Part shown: positions 11,130 through 23,130 of the stretch, one piece after another
How the letters are laid out: every line of letters begins with the position of its first letter
Position numbering within the stretch: position 1 is the first letter of the stretch
From: Acanthosepion esculentum
Taxonomy: Eukaryota; Mollusca; Cephalopoda; Sepiida; Sepiidae
Reading direction: 5' to 3'
Assembly: GCA_964036315.1 (NCBI GenBank)
Contig: CAXIWW010000817.1
Coordinates: 2,577,501-2,641,500 of the forward strand
DNA: 64,000 bases
Program-made: the position numbers and the translations under genes
Notes under the pieces: generated by a model
Database searches by the model: none
Told to the model about the DNA's origin: nothing
The model's input: the letters and a program-made list of their open reading frames with translations, nothing else

Positions 11130-13600
11130 AGTCCCACGCAGACGACTCCCCACCCAGGAGACAGTCCCAGAAAGTAACACGCAGAAGACCCCCAGTCCCA
11201 GAAAGTCCCACGCAGACGACTCCCCACGCAGGAGACAGTCCCAGAAAGTCCCACGCAGACGACCCCCCACCCAGGAGAGAGTCCAAAAAAGACCCACGCA
11301 GACGACCCTGAGTCCCAGAAAGTCAAATACAGACGACCCCCCACCCAGGAGACAGTCCCAGAAAGTAACACGCAGAAGACCCCCAGTCCCAAAAAGTCCC
11401 ATGCAGACGACCACCAGTCCCACAAAGTCCTACGCAGACGATCCCCCACCCAGGAGACAGTCCCAGAAAGTCCCACGCAGACGACCCCCCACCCATGAGA
11501 CAGTCCCAGAAAGTCCCGCGGAGACGACCTACAGTCCCAGAAAGTCCCACGCAGACGCCCCCCACCAAGGAGACAAACCCAGAAATTCCCACGCAGACGA
11601 CCCCTAGTCCCAGAAAGTCCCACGCAGACGACTCCCCACACAGGAGACAGGCCCAGAAAGTCCCACGCAGACGACCCCCCCACCCAGGAGACAGTCCCAG
11701 AAAGTCCCACGCAGACGAGCCCAGTCCCAGAAAGTCCCACGCAGACGACCCCCCACCCAGGACGCAGTCCCAGAAACTACCACGCAGACGACACCCAGTC
11801 TCAGAAAGTCCCACGCAGACGACTCCCCACCCAGGAGACAGTCCCAGAAAGTAACACGCAGACGACCCACAGTCACAGAAATTCCCACGCAGACGACCCC
11901 CCCCCCACCCAGGAGACAGTCAAAGAAAGTCCCACGCAGACGAGCCCAGTCTCAGAAAGTCCCAGGCAGACGACTCCCCACCCAGGAGACAGTCCCAGAA
12001 AGTCCCACTCAGACGAGCCCAGCCCCAGAAAGTCCCACGCAGACGACCCCCACCCAGGAGACACCCAGTCTCAGAAAGTCCTAGGCAGACGACTCCCCAC
12101 CCAGGAGACAGTCCGAGAACGTCCCACTCAGACAACACCCCACCCAGGAGAAAGTCCAAAAAAGATCCATGCATACGACCAAGAATCCTAGAAAGTCCCA
12201 TACAGACGACCACCCACCCAGGAGACAGTCCCAGAAAGTAACACGCAGACGACCCCCAGTCACAGAAAGTCCCAGGCAGACGCCCCCCACCAAGGAGACA
12301 AACCCAGAAATTCCCACGTAGACGACCCCTAGTCCCAGAAAGTCCCATGCAGACGACTCCCCACCCAGGAGACAGTCCCAGAAAGTAACACGCAGAAGAC
12401 CCCCAGTCCCAGAAAGTCCCACGCAGACGACTCCCCACGCAGGAGACAGTCCCAGAAAGTCCCACGCAGACGACCCCCCACCCAGGAGAGAGTCCAAAAA
12501 AGACCCACGCAGACGACCCTGAGTCCCAGAAAGTCCCATACAGACGACCCCCCACCCAGGAGACAGTCCCAGAAAGTAACACGCAGAAGACCCCCAGTCC
12601 CAAAAAGTCCCACGCAGACGACCACCAGTCCCACAAAGTCCTACGCAGACGATCCCCCACCCAGGAGACAGTCCCAGAAAGTCCCACGCAGACGACCCCC
12701 CACCCATGAGACAGTCCCAGAAAGTCCCGCGGAGACGACCTACAGTCCCAGAAAGTCCCACGCAGACGCCCCCCACCAAGGAGACAAACCCAGAAATTCC
12801 CACGCAGACGACCCCTAGTCCCAGAAAGTCCCACGCAGACGACTCCCCACCCAGGAGACAGGCCCAGAAAGTCCCACGCAGACGACCCCCCCACCCAGGA
12901 GACAGTCCCAGAAAGTCCCACGCAGACGAGCCCAGTCCCAGAAAGTCCCACGCAGACGACCCCCCACCCAGGACGCAGTCCCAGAAACTACCACGCAGAC
13001 GACACCCAGTCTCAGAAAGTCCCACGCAGACGACTCCCCACCCAGGAGACAGTCCCAGAAAGTAACACGCAGACGACCCACAGTCACAGAAATTCCCACG
13101 CAGACGACCCCCCCCACCCAGGAGACAGTCAAAGAAAGTCCCACGCAGACGAGCCCAGTCTCAGAAAGTCCCAGGCAGACGACTCCCCACCCAGGAGACA
13201 GTCCCAGAAAGTCCCACGCAGACGACCTACCCCACCCAGGAGACAGTCCCAGAAAGTCCCACTCAGACGAGCCCAGCCCCAGAAAGTCCCACGCAGACGA
13301 CCCTCACCCAGGAGACACCCAGTCTCAGAAAGTCCTAGGCAGACGACTCCCCACCCAGGAGACAGTCCGAGAACGTCCCACTCAGACAACACCCCACCCA
13401 GGAGAAAGTCCAAAAAAGATCCATGCATACGACCAAGAATCCTAGAAAGTCCCATACAGACGACCACCCACCCAGGAGACAGTCCCAGAAAGTAACACGC
13501 AGACGACCCCCAGTCACAGAAAGTCCAAGGCAGACGCCCCCCACCAAGGAGACAAACCCAGAAATTCCCACGTAGACGACCCCTAGTCCCAGAAAGTCCC
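11130..13600 (+). repeat. S42 HOR, about 1.21-1.25 kb, two tandem copies
   Basis: The segment bearing CCCGCGGAGACGACCTACAG and CCCCACCAAGGAGACAAACC occurs at 11495 and 12706 (1211 bp apart). The segment bearing TGCATACGACCAAGAATCC occurs near 12172 and 13426 (about 1254 bp apart). Translations of the two copies are almost the same over more than 100 residues, so the duplication is recent relative to the rest of the block. Differences include the length of a C-run (CCCCCC versus CCCCCCCC near 11899 and 13108). Confidence 0.83.
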
Positions 13601-14187
13601 ACGCAGACGACTCCCCACCCAGGAGACAGTCCCAGAAAGTCCCACGCAGACGACCCCCCACCCAGGAGACAGTCCCAGAAACTACCACGCAGACGACACC
13701 CAGTCTCAGAAAGTCCTAGGCAGACGACTCCCCACCCAGGAGACAGTCCCAGAACGTCCCACGCAGACGACCCCCCCCACCCAGGAGAAAGTCCAAAAAA
13801 GATCCATGCAGACGACCCCGAGTCCTAGAAAGTCCCATACAGACGACCCCCCAGCCAGGAGACAGTCCCAGAAAGTAACACGCAGACGACCCCCAGTCAC
13901 AGAAAGTCCCACGCAGACGACCCCCCCACCGAGGAGACAGTCCGAGAAAGTCCCACGCAGACGAGCCCAGTCCCAGAAACTCCCAGGCAGACGACACCCA
14001 GTCTCAGAAAGTCCCAGGCAGACGACTCCCCACCCAGGAGAGAGTCCAAAAAAGACCCACGCAGACGACCGCGAGTCCCAGAAAGTCCCATACAGACAAA
14101 GCCCCACCCAGGAGACAGTCCCAGAAAGTAACACGCAGACGACCCCCAGCCCCAGAAAGTCCCACGCAGACGACCCCCAGTCCCACA

Positions 14188-14607
14188 ATGTCCTACGCAG
14201 ACGACACCCCCACCCAGGGGACAGTCCCAGAAAGTCCCACGCAGACGGCCCCCCACCCAGGAGTCAGTACTAGAAAGACCCACGCAGACGACCCCCTGTC
14301 TCAGAAAGTCCCACGCAGACGACACCCCACCCAGGAGACAGTCCCAGATAGTCCCACGCAGACGACACCCCACCCAGGAGAGAGTCCAAAAAAGACCCAC
14401 GCAGACGACCGCGAGTCCCAGAAAGTCCCATACAGACGACCCCCCACCCAGGAGACAGTCCCAGAAAGTAACACGCAGAAGACCCCCAGTCCCAGAAAGT
14501 CCCACGCAGACGACTCCCCACACAGGAGACAGTCGCAGAAAGTCCCACGCAGACGACCCCCCACCCAGGAGAGAGTCCAAAAAAGACCCACGCAGACGAG
14601 CCCAGTC
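14188..14607 (+). repeat. Long-range S42 duplicate, right copy (partner 10181-10600)
   Basis: This is the second copy of the segment described at 10181-10600, offset 4007 bp, in the same orientation. Beyond it the two contexts diverge, with different monomer order after GAGAGAGTCCAAAAAAGACC. Confidence 0.82.
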
Positions 14608-16159
14608 CCAGAAAGTCCCACGCAGACGACCCCCACCCAGGAGACAGTCCCAGAAACTACCACGCAGACGACACCCAGTCTCAGAAAGTCCTAGGCAGAC
14701 GACTCCCCACCCAGGAGACAGTCCCAGAACGTCCCACGCAGACGACCCCCCCACCCAGTAGAAAGTCCAAAAAAGATCCATGCAGACGACCCCGAGTCCT
14801 AGAAAGTCCCATACAGACGACCCCCCACCCAGGAGACAGTCCCAGAAAGTAACACGCAGACGACCCCCAGTCACAGAAAGTCCCACGCAGGCGACCCCCC
14901 CACCCAGGAGACAGTCCCAGAAAGTCCCACGCAGACGACCCCCCACCCAGGAGAGAGTCCAAAAAAGACCCACGCAGACGACACTGAGTCCCAGAAAGTC
15001 CCATACGGACGACCCCCCACCCAGGTGACAGTCACAGAAAGTCCCACGCAGACGACCCCCCACCCAGGAGAGAGTCCAAAAAAGACCCACGCAGACGACC
15101 CCTAGTCCCAGAAAGACCCACGCAGACGACCCCCCAGACAGGAGACAGTCCCAGAAAGTCCCACGATGACAACCCATAGTCCCAGAAAGTCCCACGCAGA
15201 CGACCCCCAACCCATGAGACAGTCCCAGAAAGTCCCACGGAGACGACCCACAGTCCAAGAAAGTAACACGCAGACGCCCCCCACCAAGGAGACAGTCCCA
15301 GAAAGTCCCACTCAGACGAGCCCAGCCCCAGAAAGTAACACGCAGACGACCCCCAGCCCCAGAAAGTCCCACGCAGACGACCCCCAGTCCCACAATGTCC
15401 TACGCAGACCACACCCCCACCCAGGGGACAGTCCCAGAAAGTCCCACGCAGATGAACCCCCACCCATTAGACTGTCCCAGAAAGTCCCACGGAGACGACC
15501 CACAGTCCCAGAAAGTCCAACGCAGACGACCCCCATCCATGAGACCGTCCCAGAAATTCCCACGCAGACGACCGCTAGTCCCAGAAAGTCCCAGGCAGAC
15601 GACCCCCAGACAGGAGACAGTCCCAGAAAGTCCCACGCAGACGACCCCCAGTCCCAGAAAGTCCCACGAAGACGACCCCCCACCCAGGAGACAGACCCAG
15701 AAAGTCCCACGCAGACCACACCCCACCCAGGAGACAATCCCAGAAAGACCCACCAGACGGACCCCTGTCTCAGAAAGTCCCACGCAGACGACTCCCCACC
15801 CAGGAGACAGAACCAGAAAGACCCACGCAGACAACCCCCCACCCAGGAGACAGTCCCAGAAAGACCCACGCAGACGACCCCCAGTCCCAGAAAGTCCCAC
15901 GCAGACGAGTCACAGTCCCAGAAAGTCCCACGTAGACGACCCCCCACCCAGGAGACAGTCCCAGAAAGTTCCACGGAGACGACTCCCAGTCCCACAAAGT
16001 CCCACGCAGACGATCCCCAGTCCAAGAAAGTCCCACGCAGACGACCCCCCACGCAGGAGACAGTCCCAGAAAGTCCAACGCAGACGACCCCCAGTCCCAG
16101 AAAGTCACATGTAGACGACCCCCACCCAGGAGACAGTCCCAGAAAGTCCCACGCAGACG

Positions 16160-16180
16160 AACCCCCACCCCATCAGCAAT
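16160..16180. other. S42/S60+ junction, first block
   Basis: AACCCCCACCCCATCAGCAA: S42 ends in its CACCC part and S60 enters at the GCAATCTCAGG part. This break point differs from the one at 46835. Confidence 0.8.
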
Positions 16181-19100
16181 CTCAGGCTGCTGCAAGCCGA
16201 ATTCTCCTGACTCTTTTGTGCAAATTGCCTTACAAACAATCCCAGGCGTCTACGAGCCGACTTCTCTTGTCTCTTTTGTGAAAATTGCCTTAAAAGCAAT
16301 CTCAGGCTGCTACAAAACGACATCTTTTGTCTCTTTTTTAAAAACTGCCTTACAATCAATATCAGCCAGCTACAAGCCGAATACGCCTGGCTATTTTGTG
16401 AAACTGCCTTTCAAGCAATATCAGGCCTCTACAAATCGACATATGCTGGCTCTTTTGTTACAAATGCCTTACAAGCAATCTCAGGCTTCAGTAATATGAA
16501 TTATCCTGGCTTTGGTGCGAATTGCCTTACAAGCAATCCCAGGCGGCTACGAGCCGATTTCTCGTGGCCCTTTTATGGCAACTGCCTTACAAGAAATCTC
16601 AGGCTGACACAAGCCGAATTCTCATTGCGCTTTTGTGACAACTGCCTTAGAAGAAATGTCAGGCTGCTACGAGCCGACTTCTCTTGGCTCTTTTGTGAAA
16701 CTGCCTTACAAGTAATCTCAGGCTGCTACAAGCCGAATTCGCCTTGCGCTTTTGTGACAACTGCCTTACAAGCAATGTCAGGTTGCTACCAGCCGACTTC
16801 TCTTGGCTCTTTTGTGAAAGCAGCCTTACAAGTAATATCAGGCCGCTACAAATCGACATCTCCTGTCTCTTTTGTGAAAACTGCCTTACAAGAAATCTCA
16901 GGCTGCTACAAGCCGAATTCTCCTGGTTCTATTGTGACGACTGCCTAACAAGCAATCTCAGGCTGCAGCAATCCCAAGTCTCCTGGCTTTTTGTGCCAAT
17001 TGCCTTACAACCAATCCCAGGCAGCTACGAGCCGATTTCTCCTGGCTCATTTGTGGCAACTGCCTTACAAGCAATCTCATGCTCCAGCAAGCCGAATTCT
17101 CCTGGCTATTTTGTGCAAATTGCCTTACAAGCAATCCCAGGCGTCTACGAGGCAACTTCTCTTGTCCGTTTTTTAAAAACTGCCTTAAAAGCAATCTTTG
17201 ATTGCTACAAAACGACATCTTTTGTCTCTTTTTTAAAAACTGCCTTACAATCAATCTCAGCCTGCTACAAGCCGAATACGCCTGGCTCTTTTGTGAAACT
17301 GCCTTACAAGCAATCTCAGGCTGCCGCTAGTCCAATTCTCCTGACTTTCTGTGCCAATTGAATTACAAGCAATCCCAGTCTGCTATGAGCCGATTTCTCC
17401 TGGCTCTTTTGTGGCAACTGCCTTACAAGAAATCTCAGGCTGCTACAAGCCAAATTCTCCTGGCGCTTTTGTGAAAACTGCCTTACAAGCAATGTCAGGC
17501 TGCTACGAGCCGACTTCTCTTGGCTCTTTTGTGAAAACTGCCTTACAAGCAATGTCAGGCTGCTACGAGACGACTTCTCCTGGGTCTTTTGTGGCAACTG
17601 CCTTACAAGTAATCTCAGGCTGCTACAAGCCGAATTCTCCTGGCGCTTTTGTGACAACTGCCTTACAAGTAATATCAAGCTGCTACAAAACGACATCTCC
17701 TGTCTCTTTTGTTAAACTGCCGTACAAGCAATCTCAGGCTGATACAAGCCGAATACGTCTGGCTCTTTTGTGAAACTGCCTTGCAATCAATCTCAGGCCG
17801 CTACAAATCGACATCTCCTGTCTCTTTTGTTAAAACTGCCTTACAAGCAATCTCAGGCTGCAGCCAGGACAGTTCTCCTGACGTTTTGTGCCAATTGCCT
17901 TAAAAGCAATCCCAGGCGGCTACATGCCGATTTCTCCTTGCTCTTTTGTGGTAACTGCCTTACAGGCAATCTCAGGCTGCTACAAGCCGAATTCTCCTGG
18001 TTCTATTGTGACAACTGCCTTAAAAACAATCTCAGGCTGCAGCAATCCCAATTCTCCAAGATTTTATAGCCAATTGCCTTACAAGAAATCCCAGGCGGCT
18101 ACGAGCCGATTTCTCCTGACACATTTGTGGCAACTACCTTACAAGCAAACAGAGGCGGCTACGAGCCGATTTCTCCTGGGCCTTCTGTGGCAACTGCCTT
18201 ACAATAAATCTCATGCTGCTACAAGCCGAATGCTCCTGGCACTTTTGTGACACCTGCCTTACAAGCAATGTCAGGCTGCTACAAATCGACATATCCTGGC
18301 TCATTTGTGACAACTGCAAAACAAGCAATCTCAGGCTACTGCAAGCCGAATTCTCCTGGCTCTTTTGTGCAATTTGCCTTACAAGCAATCCCAGGCGTCT
18401 ACGAACCGACTTCTCTTGTCTCTTTTGTGAAATCTGCCTTAAAAGCAATCTCAGGCTGCTACAAACGACATCTCCTGTCTCTTTTTTTTAAACTGCCTTA
18501 CAAGCAATCTCAGCCTGCTACAAGCCGAATACGCATGGCTCTTTTTTGAAACTGCCTTACAAGAATCTCAGGCCGCTACAAATCGACAGATGCTGGCTCT
18601 TTTGTTACAACTACCTTACAAGCATTCTCAGGCTGCAGCAATATGAATTCCTTTGGCTTTTTGTGCGAATTGTCTTACAAGCAATCCCAGGCGACTACGA
18701 GCCGTTTTCTCCTGGCCCTTATGTGGCAACTGCCTTACAAGAAATGTCAGGCTGCTATGAGACGACTTCTCTTGGCTCTTTTGTGAAAACTGCCTTACAA
18801 GTAATATCAGGCTGCTACAAGACGACATCTCTTCACTCTTTTGTGAAACTGCCTTACAAGCAATCTCAGGCCGCTAAAAGCCGAATACGCCTGGCTCATT
18901 TGTGAAATTGCATTGCAAGAAATATCAGGCTGCTACAAATCGTCATCTCCTTCTCTTTTGTGACAACTGCCTTACAAGCAATCTCAGTCTGCCGCCAGCA
19001 CAGTTCTCCTGACTATGTGCCGATTGCCTTAAAAGCAATCCCAGGCGGCTAAGTGCCGATTTCTCCTGGCTCTTTAGTGGTAACTGCCTCACAAGCAATA

Positions 19101-19623
19101 TCAGGCCGCTACAAATCGACATATCCTGGCTCTTTTGTGACAACTGCTTTACAAGCAATCTCAGGCTGCCGTTAGTCCAATTCTCCTGATTTTTTGTGCT
19201 AATTGCCTTACAAGCAATCCCCGGCTGCTACGAACCGATTTCTCCTGGCTCATTTGTGGTATCTGCCTTACAAGCATTCTCAGGCTGCAGCAATATGAAT
19301 TCTCCTGGCTATTTGTGCGTATTGACTTACAAGCAATCCCAAGCGGCTACGATCCGATTTCTCCTGGCTCATTTGTGGCAACTGCCTTACAAGCAATCTC
19401 AGGCTGCTGCAAGCCGAATTCTCCTGGCTTACAAATTGCCTTAAAAGCAAGCCCACTCGTCTACGAACCGACTTCTCTTGTCTCTTTTGTGAAAACTGCC
19501 TTAAAAGCAATCTCAGACTCATACAAAACGACATCTCCTGTCTATTTTTTTAAAACTGCCTTACAATCAATCTCAGCCTGCTACAAGCCGAATACGTCGG
19601 GCTTTTTTGTGACAACAGCCTTA
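16172..19623 (+). repeat. S60 satellite array, plus orientation, downstream of first S42 block
   Basis: About 57 head-to-tail 60-bp monomers, of the same family as 2837-6050 but with a different subtype order, including the TTTTTTAAAAACTGCC and CAGCAATATGAATTCTCC variants. It begins where CCACCC of S42 meets ATCAGCAATCTCAGG. Open frames of up to 205 codons (for example 16744-17361) come from the stop-free phase of the monomer and are not supported as genes. Confidence 0.94.
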
Positions 19624-20337
19624 CTGAGATTACTTTTAGGCAGTTTTCACAAAAGATAAGGAGATGACGATTTGTAGCAGCCTGATATTGCTTGCAAGGT
19701 AATTTCACAAAAGAGTCAGGCGTATTCGGCTTGTAGCGGCCTGAGATTGCTTGTAAGGCAGTTTCACAAAAGAGACAGTAGATGTCGTTTTGTAGCAGCC
19801 TGATATTACTTATAAGGCAGTTTTCACAAAAGAGTCAGGAGAAGTCGGCTCGTAGCACCCTGACATTGTTTGTAAGGCAGTTGTCACAAAAGCTCCAGGA
19901 GAATTCGGCTTGTAGCAGCTTGATATTACTTGTCAGGCAGTTTTCACAAAAGAGCCAAGAGAAGTCGGCTCGTAGCACCCTGACATTGCTTGTAAGGCAG
20001 TTGTCACAAAAGCCCCAGGAGAATTCGGCTTGTAGCAGCCTGAGATTTCTTGTAAGGCAGTTGCCACAAAAGAGCCTGGAGAAATCGGCTCGTACGCGCC
20101 TGGGATTGCTTGTAAGGCGATTCGCACAAAAAGCCAGGAGAATTCATATTGCTGCAGCCTGAGAATGCTTGTAAGGCAGATGCCACAAATGAGCCAGGAG
20201 AAATCGGTTCATAGCAGCCTGGGATTGCTTGTAAGGCAATTGGCACAAAAAGTCAGGAGAAGTGGACTAGCGGCAGCCTGAGACTGCTTGTAAGGCAGCT
20301 GTCACAAAAGAGCCAGGATATGTCGATTTGTAGCTGC
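19624..20337 (-). repeat. S60 satellite array, minus orientation
   Basis: Orientation switches inside one monomer: GACAACAGCCTTA (plus) joins CTGAGATTACTTTTAGGCAG (minus). About 12 minus monomers follow, ending at GATTTGTAGCTGCC, where S395 starts. This switch differs in sequence from the one at 6050/49489, so it is an independent event. Confidence 0.93.
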
Positions 20338-21131
20338 CGACAAATCAAATAATTGCACACAATTTGATACCCATTTGAAAATATTTCTTTTACTGGAAAA
20401 AAGTTATAAACAAGTGAAATATGACTGATTTCCCAGTTTAGGGCCGCATGACAATTTCCTCAAATGAGCTAACAAGGGTCCCCATACCTTTGAATTTCGA
20501 CTCGACTCTAATCAAGGTGTCGAAAAAACTTTTGTAATTATGAATAAGGCAAGATATTCCCGAAAATTGGACAGCAATATTTTGTGGATTCTATAAAAAG
20601 ACAAAAGTAGAAATGGAGACTTATTGTGCACACTGGAATTCGGACGCTGTAAATTGTCAGACGACATACCGCGCACTTGGTGAAAGCTGTACTTTTTACT
20701 ATCTGACCAAATGAAAAATCCCTGTATACATAGACCAACCAAATAATTGCAGAAAATTTGATACCCATTTTGAAAATATTTCTTTTACTGGAAAAAAAGT
20801 TATAAACAAGTGAATTATGACTGATTACCCAGTTTAGGGCCGCATGACAATTTCCGCAGATGAGCTAACACTACTCCCCATACCTTTGAATTTCGCCTCG
20901 ACTCTAATCAAGGTGTCGAAAAAGCTTTTGTAATTATGAATAAGGCAAGATATTCCCGAAAATTGGACAGCAATATTTTGTGGATTCTATAAAAATGCAA
21001 AATTAGAATTGCCGTCTTATTGTGCACCCTGAATTCGGACGCTGTAAATTGTCAGACGACATACCGCGCACCTGGTGAAAGCTGTACTTTTTACAATCTG
21101 ACCAAATGAAATTCCAGACAATTGGACACCA
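20338..21131 (+). repeat. S395 AT-rich satellite, two copies, plus orientation
   Basis: Two head-to-tail monomers: CCCAGTTTAGGGCCGCATGA starts at 20432 and 20828 (396 bp). The block begins with GACAAATCAAATAATTGCAC and ends in CAATTGGACACCAA, where S73 takes over at a shared CCAA. Monomer parts include TTTGATACCCATTTTGAAAA, ACAAGTGAAATATGACTGAT and GGAATTCGGACGCTGTAAAT. No gene is seen. Confidence 0.94.
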
Positions 21132-21136
21132 ACAGA
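21119..21136. other. S395/S73 junction, direct copy 1
   Basis: CAATTGGACACCAACAG: S395 normally continues CACCAATATTTTG and S73 has AACCAACAGATC, so CCAA is common to both. The same junction occurs at 53301-53314 and inverted at about 2150. Confidence 0.88.
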
Positions 21137-22199
21137 TCAGAAGCCATGCTGCCTGACGTAGTCTAAAATCTTACATTGGACGCTCAAATATGGACTAGAA
21201 ACCAACTTATCAGAGGCCATGCTGCATGACGTAGTTTATCTTTTTACATTAGACGCTCAAATATGCACAAGAAACCAAGAGATCAGAAGCAGGGCTGCTG
21301 GACGTAGTGTATCATCTTAAACAAGACGCTCAAATATGGACCGGAAGCCAAGAGGTCAGAGTCCATTCTGCTGGACGTAGTCTAAAATCTTACATTAGAC
21401 GCTAAAATATGGACCGCAAACCAACCGATCAGAGGCCATGCTGCTGTTCGTAGTTTATCTTTTTACATTAGACGCTCAAATATGAACCAGGAAACAACAG
21501 ATCAGAATCATGGCTGCTGGACGTAGTGTATCATCTTACACAAGACGATCAAATATGGACCGGAAGCTAACAGGTCAGAGGCCATGCTGCTGGACGTAGT
21601 CTAAAATCTTACATTAGAAATATGGACCGGAAAACAACAGATCAGAGGCCATGCTGATGGACAAAGTTTATCTTTTTACATTAGACGCTCAAATATGTAC
21701 CAGAAACCAAGAGATCAGAATCATGACTGCTGGACGTAGTGTATCATCTTACACAAGACGCTCAAATATGGACCGGAAGCTAACAGGTGAGAGGCCATGC
21801 TGCTGGACGTAGTCTAAAATCTTACATTAGACGCTGAAAATATGGACCGGAATCAAACGGATCTGAGGCCTTGCTGCTGGATATTGTTTATCTTTTTCCA
21901 TTAGACGCTCAAATATGCAACAGAAACCAAGAGATCAAAATCATGGCTGCTGGACGTTGTCTATCATCTTACATAAGACGCTCAAATATGGACCGGAAAC
22001 CAACAGGTCAGAGACCATGCTGCTGGAGTAGTCTAATATCTTACATTAGACGCTCAAATATGGACCGGAAACCAACAGATCAGAGGCCATGCTGCTGGAC
22101 GTAATTTATCTTTTTACATTAGACGCTCAAATATGCACCAGAAACCAAGAGATCAGAAACAGGGCTGCTGGACGTAGTGTATCATCTTACACAAGACGC

Positions 22200-23130
22200 T
22201 CAAATATGGACCGGAAGACAACTGATCAGAGGCCATGCTGCTGGACGTAGTTTATCTTTTTACATTAGACGCTCAAATATACACCAGACACCAACAGATC
22301 AGAAACAGGGCTGCTGGACGTAGTGTATCATCTTAAACATGACGCTCAAATATGGACCGGAAGCCAACAGGTCAGAAGCCATGCAGCTGGACCTATTCTA
22401 AAATCTTATATTAGACGCTCAAATATGGACCGTAAAGCAACAGATCAGAGGACATGCTGCTGGTCGTAGTTTATCTTTTTACATTAGACGCTCAAATATG
22501 CACCAGAAACCAAGAGATCAGAATCATGGCTGCTGGACGTAGTGTATCATTTTACACAAGACGCTCAAATATGGACCGGAAGCCAACATGTCAGAGGCAA
22601 TGCTGTTGGACGTCGTCTAAAATCTTACATTAGACGCTCAAATATGTACGGCAAACCAACAAATCAGAGGCCATGCTGCTGGACGCAGTTTATCTTTTTA
22701 AATTAGACGCTCAAAATATGCACCAGAAACCAACAGATCAGAATCATGGCTGCTGGACGTAGTGTACCATCTTACACAAGACGCTCAAATATGGACCGGA
22801 AATCAACAGGTCAGAGGCCATGCTGCTGGACGTAGTATATCTTTGTACATTAGACGCTCAAAAATTCACCAGAAACCAAGATATCAGTAACAGGGCTGCT
22901 GGACGTAGTGTATCATCTTACACAAGTCGCTCAAATCTGGACCGGAAGCCAACAGGTCTGATGCCATGCTGCTGGACGTATTCTAATATCTTACATTAGA
23001 CGCTCAAATATGGACGGGAAACCAACAGATCAGAGGCCGTGCTGCTGGACGTAGTTTATCTATTAACATTAGACGCTGAAATATGTACAGAAACGAACAG
23101 ATCAGAATCATGTCTGCTGGACGTAGTGTA
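22200..23130 (+). repeat. S73 HOR copy 1 (partner 3863 bp downstream)
   Basis: This roughly 0.9-kb run shares rare variants in order with 26063-26993: ACACCAGACACCAACAGATC (22281 and 26144), TCTTAAACATGA, ATGGACCGTAAAGCAACAG, AATATGTACGGCAAACCAAC and AAAATTCACCAGAAACC. The offset equals about 53 monomers. Divergence is modest, so this is an older duplication than the 878-bp pair. Confidence 0.83.

Larger units (their letters stand above)
6790..16171 (+). repeat. S42 GC-rich minisatellite array, first block (about 9.4 kb)
   Basis: The array consists of 42/43-bp units (CCCAGAAAGTCCCACGCAGA, then CGACCCCC, then CACCCAGGAGACAGT) mixed with 31-bp short units lacking the ACCCAGGAGACA part. The 42-bp consensus is about 64% GC with only two T residues, so the plus strand is C/A-rich and the minus strand G/T-rich with four G-runs per unit. 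It has no stop codon in any of the six frames, hence overlapping open frames of hundreds of codons on both strands, encoding low-complexity PRRRPPPRRQSQKV, PTQETVPESPTQT and WDCLLGGGRLRGTF repeats. Frames pass freely through length changes between units, which argues against selection on a protein. HORs of about 0.92-1.01, 1.21-1.25 and 4.0 kb lie inside. Confidence 0.95.

Noticed and set aside
6790..16171. Serine/arginine-rich or mucin-like coding minisatellite
   Set aside because: No frame is preserved across the mixture of 31-, 42- and 43-bp units, and both strands are equally open.
6790..16171. Telomeric or subtelomeric simple repeat (G-rich strand)
   Set aside because: The G-runs are part of a 42-bp unit, and no short telomere-type repeat (such as TTAGG or TTAGGG in tandem) is present.
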